Origin: Cyanobacteria bacterium UBA9971
GTDB lineage: Bacteria > Cyanobacteriota > Vampirovibrionia > Gastranaerophilales > UBA9971
Reading direction: 5' to 3'
DNA: 11,216 nucleotides
NCBI GenBank assembly: GCA_003499955.1
Contig: DNRP01000123.1
Span: 1-11,216 of the forward strand
The notes beneath the pieces were generated by a model that was not told the DNA's origin, made no database searches, and worked only from the letters and a program-made list of their open reading frames with translations. Below are positions 6,096 to 11,141 of the stretch, piece by piece; position 1 is the stretch's first letter; each line of letters opens with the position of its first letter. A program made the translations under genes and the position numbers.

Positions 6096-7931
6096 ATGAA
6101 AATAAAACGGTTTAAAATTTCGCAACAATTAATGATGGTGTTTTTTATAGGGGTACTTTTGCCTTTATGTATAACAGCTTTAATTGTTACAAACGTAAAT
6201 CAGCACGCAGTAAGGGCGGAGCTGAGATATTCGGCGATAATTACTACAGATAGTGTTTATCAACGACTTGAAAAAAGTTTTGAAGGAAAAAAATTGGCGC
6301 TTTTGTATATTGCAAAAAGCATGGATTATATTATTCCAAAAGGAAAAGTTAATAGTTATTTGAATGAAATAATTGGTTTTTCTGATGAAACCGTTCAAAT
6401 AGATATAATAAAAAATGATGAAAATATAACAAAATATAATGAAAAAAAGCTTTTTAACGGTACAGATACAGAAATTTTTCCTAGCGAAGCGGGAGTGAAT
6501 CCCAAAATGGCTGCGGTCAGCAGGCATACAGGGATAAACTCATTCCCTGATGCAAAGAAAAATGCGATTGTAATGTATGTAAAACTTAAAGATGGAAAGT
6601 ATTTAAGGAAATTTATAGATATTGAAAAACTTAAAAATGACCTTTTTAAATATTTAGTAAACGATAAAAGACCGGTTTATATAGTTGATTCAAAGAATAA
6701 TATTGTTATGTCTTACAATGATGATAAAGAGCTTTTCAATAAAATTATTCCTTTTGTCCCTAAAGATTATAAAATTGGTGAACCGATTATGTTCGGAGAG
6801 TTTAAAAATCAGCCAAATGTATTTTTGAAACTTAATAAGCCTGATTGGGCAATAATAGTTGCAACACCAAAACAGCTAACTCATTATGGAATCATAGATG
6901 CAAGACTTAAAATAATTGTATCTATCCTTGTATCAGCTATATTTATAATTATTTTTGGAGTTTTATATTCATATTCACTAAATACAAACTTGACACAGCT
7001 TTTTAAGTCTATAGCAGCTATAGGAAGAGGAAATTATAGAAGAAAAGTCAGGCTTGTAAAAGATTTCTTTACTCCTTATGAAATAGTTTTTCTCATGTCA
7101 AAATTTAATGATATGGCGCAAAAAGTTGACGAAGGCTATATGGAACTGCATGAAGCTAACGAACAATTGTCAAAGCTGGATAAAATGAAATCAAATTTGA
7201 TAGATACAGTCAGTCACGAGTTTAGAACTCCTTTAACCTGTATAAAAGGTTATACTTCAAGACTTTTGAGAAGCGATGTTAATATTGACGAAGAAATGAA
7301 AATAAAATCGCTAAAAGTCATAAAACAGCAGACAGAAAGATTAAGCAGGATGGTAGATGATCTTCTTGTCGTTCCCGAGATTGAATCAGATTTTTTAAGA
7401 GTGTTTCCGATAGAAGTAGACTTGAAAGAAGTGTTTGAAAACGCTATTCTTTCTATGCAGCAAAAACATCACAGAGTTATAAATTTGGATATCGCGGATT
7501 GCGAGCAGAGGCTGAAAGGCGGAGGTGATGAGCCTTCGCCTGGAACGCCGTTTATGGCGAGCAACCAAGCAGCTGAAAACTTGCCGTTTATATGGGCAGA
7601 TCCTGATAGAGTATTTCAAATAGTGATAAATCTTCTTGAAAATGCCATGAAATATTCTCCCGAAAATTCTGAAATAAACATAAAAGCTTTTCAGGAAGAG
7701 AATTTTATTGTTATTAAAATAAGAAATGACTGTCCTCCAATAGAAGAGCATAAACTTCAGCATCTTTTTGATAAATTCGCAAGACTTGAGGATGATCTTA
7801 CGAGAACAACACGAGGAACAGGACTGGGGCTGTTTATTGTAAGAGGATTGATTCAAGCTATGGGCGGTAAAATCTCACTTTCCGCAAAAGACGGTTTTGA
7901 AGTGAACTTTACTCTTCCGGTAGCGGGTTAA
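6096..7931 (+). CDS. membrane sensor histidine kinase
   Basis: 611 residues. Helix 1 is at about 12-32, an extracytoplasmic sensor region at about 33-268 (Cache-like in size and pattern, e.g. RPVYIVDSKNNIVMSYNDD and LNKPDWAIIVATP), helix 2 at about 272-294, then HAMP (about 295-350). HisKA follows, with H-box DTVSHEFRTPL (phosphoacceptor His374, E375 and T378 present), and HATPase_c with N-box INLLENAMKYSP (N512/N516) and G2 box RGTGLGLFIVRGL (573-585). It should autophosphorylate in response to an outside signal and pass phosphate to a response regulator; none is in the window, so it is orphan or paired elsewhere. Oddities: the G1 box reads NDCPP (544-548) instead of DxGxG, and residues about 469-493 form a GC-rich insertion before the N-box. 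No Shine-Dalgarno precedes the ATG. Signal unknown. Confidence 0.93.
   Translation: MKIKRFKISQQLMMVFFIGVLLPLCITALIVTNVNQHAVRAELRYSAIITTDSVYQRLEKSFEGKKLALLYIAKSMDYIIPKGKVNSYLNEIIGFSDETVQIDIIKNDENITKYNEKKLFNGTDTEIFPSEAGVNPKMAAVSRHTGINSFPDAKKNAIVMYVKLKDGKYLRKFIDIEKLKNDLFKYLVNDKRPVYIVDSKNNIVMSYNDDKELFNKIIPFVPKDYKIGEPIMFGEFKNQPNVFLKLNKPDWAIIVATPKQLTHYGIIDARLKIIVSILVSAIFIIIFGVLYSYSLNTNLTQLFKSIAAIGRGNYRRKVRLVKDFFTPYEIVFLMSKFNDMAQKVDEGYMELHEANEQLSKLDKMKSNLIDTVSHEFRTPLTCIKGYTSRLLRSDVNIDEEMKIKSLKVIKQQTERLSRMVDDLLVVPEIESDFLRVFPIEVDLKEVFENAILSMQQKHHRVINLDIADCEQRLKGGGDEPSPGTPFMASNQAAENLPFIWADPDRVFQIVINLLENAMKYSPENSEINIKAFQEENFIVIKIRNDCPPIEEHKLQHLFDKFARLEDDLTRTTRGTGLGLFIVRGLIQAMGGKISLSAKDGFEVNFTLPVAG
7500..7574 (+). 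repeat. GC-rich, hairpin-containing in-frame insertion inside the kinase gene
   Basis: About 75 bp encoding residues 469-493 (Cys-Glu-Gln-Arg-Leu-Lys, then Gly/Pro-rich, then Ala/Asn-rich). I count about 45 G/C of 75 (60 percent) in a gene that is otherwise strongly A/T. It contains a stem GGCGGAGG (7518-7525) / CCTTCGCC (7533-7540) with one G-T pair and a 7-nt loop. Its left edge, ATTGCGAGC, matches the arm of the 4088-4159 repeat. Ordinary kinases run directly from the D-I-x-D strand to LPFIWADPDRV. A coding copy of a palindromic repeat is the likely explanation (inference). Confidence 0.5.
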
Positions 7932-7949
7932 ATTTTAAAAATACAAACA

Positions 7950-7994
7950 TTAAGAATTATTAAGAAATATCCAATTGTTAAGAAACATTAAATA
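7950..7994 (+). promoter_or_regulatory. paired TTAAGAA direct repeats, candidate OmpR/PhoB-type operator
   Basis: TTAAGAA occurs at 7950-7956, 7960-7966 and 7978-7984, with a fourth variant TTAAATA at 7988-7994. Start-to-start distances are 10, 18 and 10 bp, i.e. two pairs of 7-bp direct repeats each separated by 3 bp. Winged-helix response regulators of the OmpR/PhoB class bind such tandem direct repeats about one helical turn apart. The block ends about 40 bp upstream of the TATAAT at 8034, which lacks a good -35, as activator-dependent promoters often do. Confidence 0.4.
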
Positions 7995-8033
7995 CAAAAG
8001 TTTTTAAAGGATGCAAATTTATATAAACAGTAT

Positions 8034-8039
8034 TATAAT
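8034..8039 (+). promoter_or_regulatory. candidate -10 box for the lipoprotein gene
   Basis: Perfect TATAAT. The position 17 nt upstream (8011-8016, ATGCAA) is a poor -35. The leader to the ATG at 8144 would be about 98 nt, in which I recognise no riboswitch or strong hairpin. Confidence 0.4.
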
Positions 8040-8143
8040 TGTAGTAGAAGATAAAACTAAAATAGAATAAGGTTTTTGGACAAGCTCTTTGTTTGAAAGT
8101 TAATATTTCATTTCATATAAATTAACTTCAATTGAGAAACAAA

Positions 8144-8404
8144 ATGAACAGAGCTTTTTTAAAACATTTCTTTTCTATATTAATTATCCTGTTTATATGC
8201 TCAGGATGTAAGCAAAATAGCATAATTGGAGAAAACTTTTTTGCGGAACAACCTGATCCCGTAGCAATCAAGTATAAAAGCGGAGCAATATTATTAAAAA
8301 GCAATAAACAATATAATGTTACAAATCAAAAAAGTTTTGTTAATTCGGAAAGTTCTGTCAGAGAAATACAATTTGGACCTGGAAATATAAATTTTGAAAA
8401 TTAA
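8144..8404 (+). CDS. small putative lipoprotein, unknown function
   Basis: 86 residues from ATG 8144, with GAG about 7 nt upstream (8134-8136); a TTG at 8132 is in frame but unnecessary. The N-terminus has a positively charged end (MNRAFLKH), a hydrophobic core (9-18) and a lipobox-like ICSGC ending at Cys22, the likely lipidation site. Cys at the -3 position is unusual for a lipobox, so lipidation is probable rather than certain. The mature part (about 64 residues) is short, Lys/Asn/Ser-rich, without cysteines or a family I recognise. It stands alone: about 210 bp after the kinase gene, preceded by the TTAAGAA repeats, and followed by the palindromic repeat at 8441. It may be a target of the kinase pathway, but that rests on position only. 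Confidence 0.6.
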   Translation: MNRAFLKHFFSILIILFICSGCKQNSIIGENFFAEQPDPVAIKYKSGAILLKSNKQYNVTNQKSFVNSESSVREIQFGPGNINFEN

Positions 8405-8440
8405 ATAATTATAATAAATAATTTATTTTTCATTTAACAA

Positions 8441-8559
8441 TGTCATCCTGAGCAAAGCGAAGGAGCTGTCTATAGTTGTTATTTGGATAGATTTCCCCCT
8501 CCTTTTTTGATAATCAATCAAAAAAGCGGGTTCCCTAGGCTAAAGCCTTCAGAATGACA
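8441..8559. repeat. palindromic TGTCATYCTGAG element, copy A (119 bp) with nested hairpin
   Basis: Bounded by TGTCAT (8441) and ATGACA (8554-8559). The left arm is TGTCATCCTGAGCAAAGCGA; the right arm is the complement of TGTCATTCTGAAGGCTTTAG. Against the reverse complement of copy B (10991-11087), the left 30 bp match at 25 positions and the right 22 bp at 21. Copy A has extra sequence (about 8491-8537) containing a perfect 10-bp stem, CTTTTTTGAT (8502-8511) / ATCAAAAAAG (8517-8526). No transposase is present. Such MITE-like hairpins are common in AT-rich bacterial genomes. It may also terminate the lipoprotein transcript. Confidence 0.8.
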
Positions 8560-8622
8560 TCATTACTTTCTACGCTGCCGATAAAAAAAATACTAGTTAT
8601 ATAAGAATAAGAGGTGTTAATT

Positions 8623-8973
8623 ATGGATTTTAAGCAGGGTGACTTTGAAAATATACTCATGAACGCAGTCTGGGATATGGAAGATTCCGGCTATGAAAAA
8701 ATTGATGTGTCAGAAGTGCAGTTAAGAATTAATTCAGAAGAACAAAGTTGGGCATATACCACCGTAAAAACTGTGCTTGATCGTTTAGTAAAGAAAGAAT
8801 CTTTAGAAAGAGTTAAATTTAACAAAAAATTCTTTTATAAATCCAAAATCTCCAGAAAAGAAGCGGGTATAGTTGCTATAGAAAAACTTGCCAGACAGTA
8901 TTTTAAAGGAGAAATAAGAGATCTTATTAAAGCGGCAGATAAAGTTTATGCGGGTGTATTAGTTTATAGATAA
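8623..8973 (+). CDS. BlaI/MecI/CopY-family transcriptional repressor
   Basis: 116 residues from ATG 8623, chosen over GTG 8614 because GAGGTG (8611-8616) is a strong ribosome site 6 nt upstream. The family's winged-helix DNA-binding domain fills residues 6-75: ILMNAVWDMED, then the recognition segment SWAYTTVKTVLDRLVKKESLER (in part: AYTTVKTVLDRLVKK, 45-59), then the wing VKFNKKFFYKSKISRKEA. The C-terminal helices (80-116) would form the dimer interface. Members repress beta-lactamase, mecA or copper genes and are inactivated by a BlaR1-type protease or by metal; no BlaR1 or such target lies here. I see no TACA/TGTA BlaI-type operator upstream. The stop codon overlaps the next gene's ATG (TAATG), so it is coupled to the unknown protein. 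The regulated target is not evident. Confidence 0.88.
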   Translation: MDFKQGDFENILMNAVWDMEDSGYEKIDVSEVQLRINSEEQSWAYTTVKTVLDRLVKKESLERVKFNKKFFYKSKISRKEAGIVAIEKLARQYFKGEIRDLIKAADKVYAGVLVYR

Positions 8974-9347
8974 TGAAAACTTCTTCTTTGCAGATACAGG
9001 ATGAAAAAAAGTATGTTTCCGAACTAGTTTTTAAAGTTTTGGCAGGAGAAATCTGTGTAAGAGAGGCTTTAGAAAAATTCCCATGTAAAATGGAAGATAA
9101 TTCTCTTCAATGTGCATGGCACGCGCTTGTTCATTTTGAAGCAGATGAGGATTTTCGGAAAAAAGACATTGAATATGCCCGAGAGCAGGATAATTATTTG
9201 GAATCTCTGGCTATTATGTTACAAAATGGTGAATCTTTGCCGAAAAATGTAATAGAAGAATATAATAAATACTATGATCCGGTTATTAAATCCGAAACAA
9301 AAACTATTTTAAGTAAAATTAAAAGTGTTTTCAGGTTTATTATTTAG
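8973..9347 (+). CDS. unknown small helical protein coupled to the BlaI-type repressor
   Basis: 124 residues; family not recognised. The ATG shares one base with the preceding stop (TAATG), implying translational coupling with the repressor. There is no signal peptide or membrane helix. The sequence looks all-helical: VLAGEICVREALEKFP (22-37), a His/Glu/Asp-rich central block CAWHALVHFEADEDFRKKD (47-65), EQDNYLESLAIMLQNGESLP (71-90), and a basic, hydrophobic C-terminus (SKIKSVFRFII) that could touch a membrane or partner. The central block (W49, H50, H54, E56, D58, E59, D60) looks conserved in style and could bind metal or a partner, but this is a guess. Possible roles include a cofactor or antagonist of the repressor; context is the only evidence. 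Confidence 0.7.
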   Translation: MKTSSLQIQDEKKYVSELVFKVLAGEICVREALEKFPCKMEDNSLQCAWHALVHFEADEDFRKKDIEYAREQDNYLESLAIMLQNGESLPKNVIEEYNKYYDPVIKSETKTILSKIKSVFRFII

Positions 9348-9375
9348 ATAAAGAATAAAAAGAGAAAAAATTAAT

Positions 9376-9948
9376 TTGAAAAGACCAGCTCAAAATTTAA
9401 TAGAATTTGTTTTTATTATTCCCCTTTTGATTGTTATTTTATTTGGAATATTGGAATTTGCTATATTTTATCGAAATGTAAGTGTAGTTGAAGATATCGC
9501 CACAGAGGCGGCTGTAGCGGCATCAAGAAAACTTGTTCTGGATACAATGACTTCTAATAACATTGCAGACACTTCAAATGCAGGTTTTAATAAAGCTGCC
9601 AAAGCAGCAAGAGACGTTGTAATGATGAAAAGAGGAAAGCTTGGTCTTTCAAATTTAACTCTTGCATATAATGATTTGGGAGCAGGTTTTGGTGCAAGAC
9701 CGTATGCTCTTTATGAAATAGTCAGCACACAAACCCGACTTGTCGATGGAGTTGCTACTCCTATTATTACCCTTGTTGTTGATTATAGAGCTCCCAATGA
9801 AGATGGGATGATGGTTCAGCTTACTTATCAATATCAAACATTGCTGCTTGGGATTCAATTGCCTGTATTTGGGAGTACTCCGGTTGTTCTGATTCCAAGA
9901 GATATACCGATAAGCAGTACAAGAATTAAACAATATTTAATATATTAA
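9376..9948 (+). CDS. TadE-like pseudopilin
   Basis: 190 residues. The N-terminus matches the TadE pattern: a short basic leader, then AQNLIEF with Glu10, then a hydrophobic helix (11-32, ending FGILEFAIFYRNV). In Tad/Flp pilus systems, TadE/TadF minor pilins are processed by the prepilin peptidase just before this motif and assembled in the envelope. The rest is a soluble domain whose early helix (38-55, EDIATEAAVAASRKL) follows the family pattern. The start is a TTG at 9376: there is no ATG between it and the conserved motif, and a weak AGAG lies about 12 nt upstream. No other Tad genes (tadA-C, rcpA, flp) are nearby, so it is detached from a main tad locus. It is 28 nt after the unknown gene and 17 nt before the YkgJ-type gene. 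Confidence 0.8.
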   Translation: MKRPAQNLIEFVFIIPLLIVILFGILEFAIFYRNVSVVEDIATEAAVAASRKLVLDTMTSNNIADTSNAGFNKAAKAARDVVMMKRGKLGLSNLTLAYNDLGAGFGARPYALYEIVSTQTRLVDGVATPIITLVVDYRAPNEDGMMVQLTYQYQTLLLGIQLPVFGSTPVVLIPRDIPISSTRIKQYLIY

Positions 9949-9965
9949 AATTAGAGAAATATAAC

Positions 9966-10574
9966 TTGAAAAAATGGTCTGAAAATTTTAATATTCCCTT
10001 GCCGGAATGCGTTAAATGCGGGACTTGCTGTATTTGTGCTTCTCCTTCGGCTTCATATCTTACACTTCTTGAAAAAGCCGCAGCGGGAGAAGATTTTGCA
10101 AGAGATTTTTTTTCAATATTTGTTCCTTATAAAACGGTTGAAGAGGCTAAAGCCCTTTATCCGACTATAATTGAAAGAAGTATAAAATCCTCGAAAATAG
10201 ATGGAAGCAAAACCAAGCCGGAAGATTTGGTTTTTTACAAATGCCGGTATTATTCTAAAGAAAAACAATGTCTTATTTATGAAGACAGACCTGAATTATG
10301 CAGAGATTTTCCAGGTACTCCTTATGTAATTTTGGGAGAAGAATGCGCTTATTATAATTGGGCGAAAGAATGCAGGAAAAAATATAAAGATTTAATGCAG
10401 GAACTTGATAATTTGAAAAAATATAAAAAAGAGCTGGATAATTTGAAATACCAACAAAAAGCAATAAAATTAAATTACCAGTTAAAGCAAATTCCTGAAG
10501 AATATAAATTTATGTGGCTTTGTCCTTCTATGAGTATTGTTTCTCCAGGAAAATCCTGGCTTAAGGTTTATTGA
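9966..10574 (+). CDS. YkgJ-family Cys-rich (CxxCxxCC) protein with coiled-coil insert
   Basis: 202 residues starting at a TTG (9966), with AGAGA about 10 nt upstream and no ATG before the conserved motif. The N-terminus has CVKCGTCCIC (C15, C18, C21, C22, C24). The second cluster is YKCRYYSKEKQC (C93, C102), then YEDRPELCRDFP (C112), then C127, C136 and C186. This is the pattern of the YkgJ/UPF0153 family, thought to bind zinc or iron through the cysteines; biochemical role is not established. Between about 138 and 175 lies a Lys/Leu/Asp-rich segment with a near-duplicate (ELDNLKKYKK then ELDNLKYQQK), predicted coiled coil and unusual for the family. It is the last gene of the plus-strand unit and ends 4 nt before the terminator stem. 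Confidence 0.8.
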   Translation: MKKWSENFNIPLPECVKCGTCCICASPSASYLTLLEKAAAGEDFARDFFSIFVPYKTVEEAKALYPTIIERSIKSSKIDGSKTKPEDLVFYKCRYYSKEKQCLIYEDRPELCRDFPGTPYVILGEECAYYNWAKECRKKYKDLMQELDNLKKYKKELDNLKYQQKAIKLNYQLKQIPEEYKFMWLCPSMSIVSPGKSWLKVY

Positions 10575-10578
10575 CATT

Positions 10579-10610
10579 AAAAAAGAGATGGTAAAATCCA
10601 TCTCTTTTTT
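10579..10610. terminator. bidirectional rho-independent terminator
   Basis: Perfect 13-bp stem AAAAAAGAGATGG (10579-10591) / CCATCTCTTTTTT (10598-10610) with a 6-nt loop, followed by more T/A. It has a T run for plus-strand transcripts (YkgJ-type gene) and, in the complement, for minus-strand transcripts (rpsU), so it serves both convergent units. Confidence 0.95.
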
Positions 10611-10638
10611 AATTCTATACGAGAATTTTTATACGAAA

Positions 10639-10812
10639 TTAATGACGTCTTTTGCGTGCAGCTTCAGATTTGCGTCTTCTTTTAACGCTTGGTTTTTCGT
10701 ATCTTTCTCTTCTTTTAATCTCGGACAAGATTCCTGCTTTTTGGATTTTTTTCTTGAATCGCTTAAGCGCGCTTTCAATGCTTTCGTCTTGACCTACTTG
10801 TATTTCTGACAA
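10639..10812 (-). CDS. rpsU: 30S ribosomal protein bS21
   Basis: 57 residues on the minus strand. It begins [20 protein letters not shown] and continues [20 protein letters not shown], ending in the basic tail [15 protein letters not shown]. This is the full, normal-length bS21 pattern ([30 protein letters not shown]). bS21 sits on the small subunit near the anti-Shine-Dalgarno end of 16S rRNA and helps initiation. The start must be the TTG at 10812-10810: an in-frame TAG lies three codons upstream and no ATG or GTG is available. Its ribosome site, AAGGGGGG (complement of 10823-10830), lies 10 nt before the start. The gene ends in the shared terminator. A HIT-family gene lies upstream on the same strand, with a repeat element between them. 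Confidence 0.95.
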   Translation of the reverse strand: MSEIQVGQDESIESALKRFKKKIQKAGILSEIKRRERYEKPSVKRRRKSEAARKRRH

Positions 10813-10850
10813 TTTATTCTAACCCCCCTTCAAGTTTGAGGTTTATTTTG

Positions 10851-10884
10851 TTCGCAAATAGCAGATTTTACTACTATTTGTGAA
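10851..10884. promoter_or_regulatory. inverted repeat in the rpsU leader / start region
   Basis: Arms TTCGCAAATAG (10851-10861) and CTATTTGTGAA (10874-10884) pair at 10 of 11 positions (the odd pair is G-T) around a 12-nt spacer. Relative to the candidate promoter, the dyad spans about -7 to +27, so it may be an operator over the transcription start or, in part, an RNA hairpin about 38 nt before the rpsU start codon. Confidence 0.5.
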
Positions 10885-10912
10885 TGTTATCACATCATTA
10901 TGTTAATTACAA
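10884..10912 (-). promoter_or_regulatory. candidate rpsU promoter
   Basis: On the minus strand, TTGTAA (complement of 10907-10912) serves as -35, then a 17-nt spacer, then TAACAT (complement of 10884-10889) preceded by TGA, i.e. an extended -10. Each hexamer matches consensus at 4 of 6. The predicted start is near 10877, giving a leader of about 65 nt. Confidence 0.45.
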
Positions 10913-10990
10913 TATCAATTGTAAAAAAATGTTAAGTATTATTAAATAATCCGAGTCGCCAATTAGTCAAAACACATATCAATATTGGAT

Positions 10991-11087
10991 TGTCATTCTG
11001 AGGGCTTTAGCCCGAAGAATCTGTCCAAAAAAGGATTAAAGCTTAAAACCCAAAAGGGACAGATGTTTCGCTTTGCTCAACATGACA
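10991..11087. repeat. palindromic TGTCATYCTGAG element, copy B (97 bp)
   Basis: Bounded by TGTCATTCTGAG (10991) and the complementary end ATGACA (11082-11087). Internal pairs include GGGCT/AGCCC (11002-11013) and ATCTGTCC (11019-11026) with GGGACAGAT (11056-11064). It matches copy A (8441-8559) in reverse orientation. No ORF or transposase lies inside or adjacent. Its arms also resemble the repeat at 4088-4159 (GTCATTCTGAG against GTCATTGCGAG). Confidence 0.8.
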
Positions 11088-11121
11088 GAGCAAAAATTAA
11101 TTCGCGACTCGAGTTAAATAT

Positions 11122-11141
11122 TAGCGCATTACAAAGCGCTA
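11122..11141 (-). terminator. weak hairpin at the end of the HIT-family gene
   Basis: Six-bp stem TAGCGC / GCGCTA (11122-11127 with 11136-11141) and an 8-nt loop; the stem includes the gene's TAG stop. On the minus strand it is followed by AATATTTAA rather than a true T run, so termination would be weak. Confidence 0.35.

Larger units (their letters stand above)
10813..11138. other. intergenic region between HIT gene and rpsU
   Basis: About 326 bp without a gene. From the rpsU side it holds the G-rich ribosome site (10823-10830), an 11-bp inverted repeat (10851-10884), a candidate promoter (10884-10912), plain A/T sequence to 10950, palindromic element copy B (10991-11087) inside a longer imperfect inverted repeat (10951-11112), and a weak hairpin that includes the HIT stop codon. 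Confidence 0.7.

Noticed and set aside
7395..7856. 153-codon minus-strand ORF inside the kinase gene
   Set aside because: It is antisense to conserved kinase motifs (N-box, G2 box), with a Lys/Phe/Tyr/Ser-rich composition typical of a shadow frame.
8046..8143. Riboswitch or small RNA in the lipoprotein leader
   Set aside because: Only weak pairing (ACAAG with TTTGT) is visible; no conserved riboswitch core is recognised.
8560..8622. BlaI-type operator (TACA-n-TGTA) in front of the repressor gene
   Set aside because: Only a 6-bp palindrome ACTAGT is present, with non-matching flanks; no TACA/TGTA dyad was found.
9655..9933. Minus-strand ORF inside the tadE gene
   Set aside because: Antisense to a supported gene; Asn/Ser/Ile-rich with no recognisable domain.
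10537..10809. Plus-strand 90-codon ORF across the terminator and rpsU
   Set aside because: It runs through a strong terminator and is the antisense of bS21; its Phe/Ser content is the mirror of the Lys/Arg/Glu codons of rpsU.
8441..11087. Composite transposon bounded by insertion sequences
   Set aside because: The flanking copies are about 100-bp hairpins with no transposase or clear target duplication, so they cannot be called insertion sequences.
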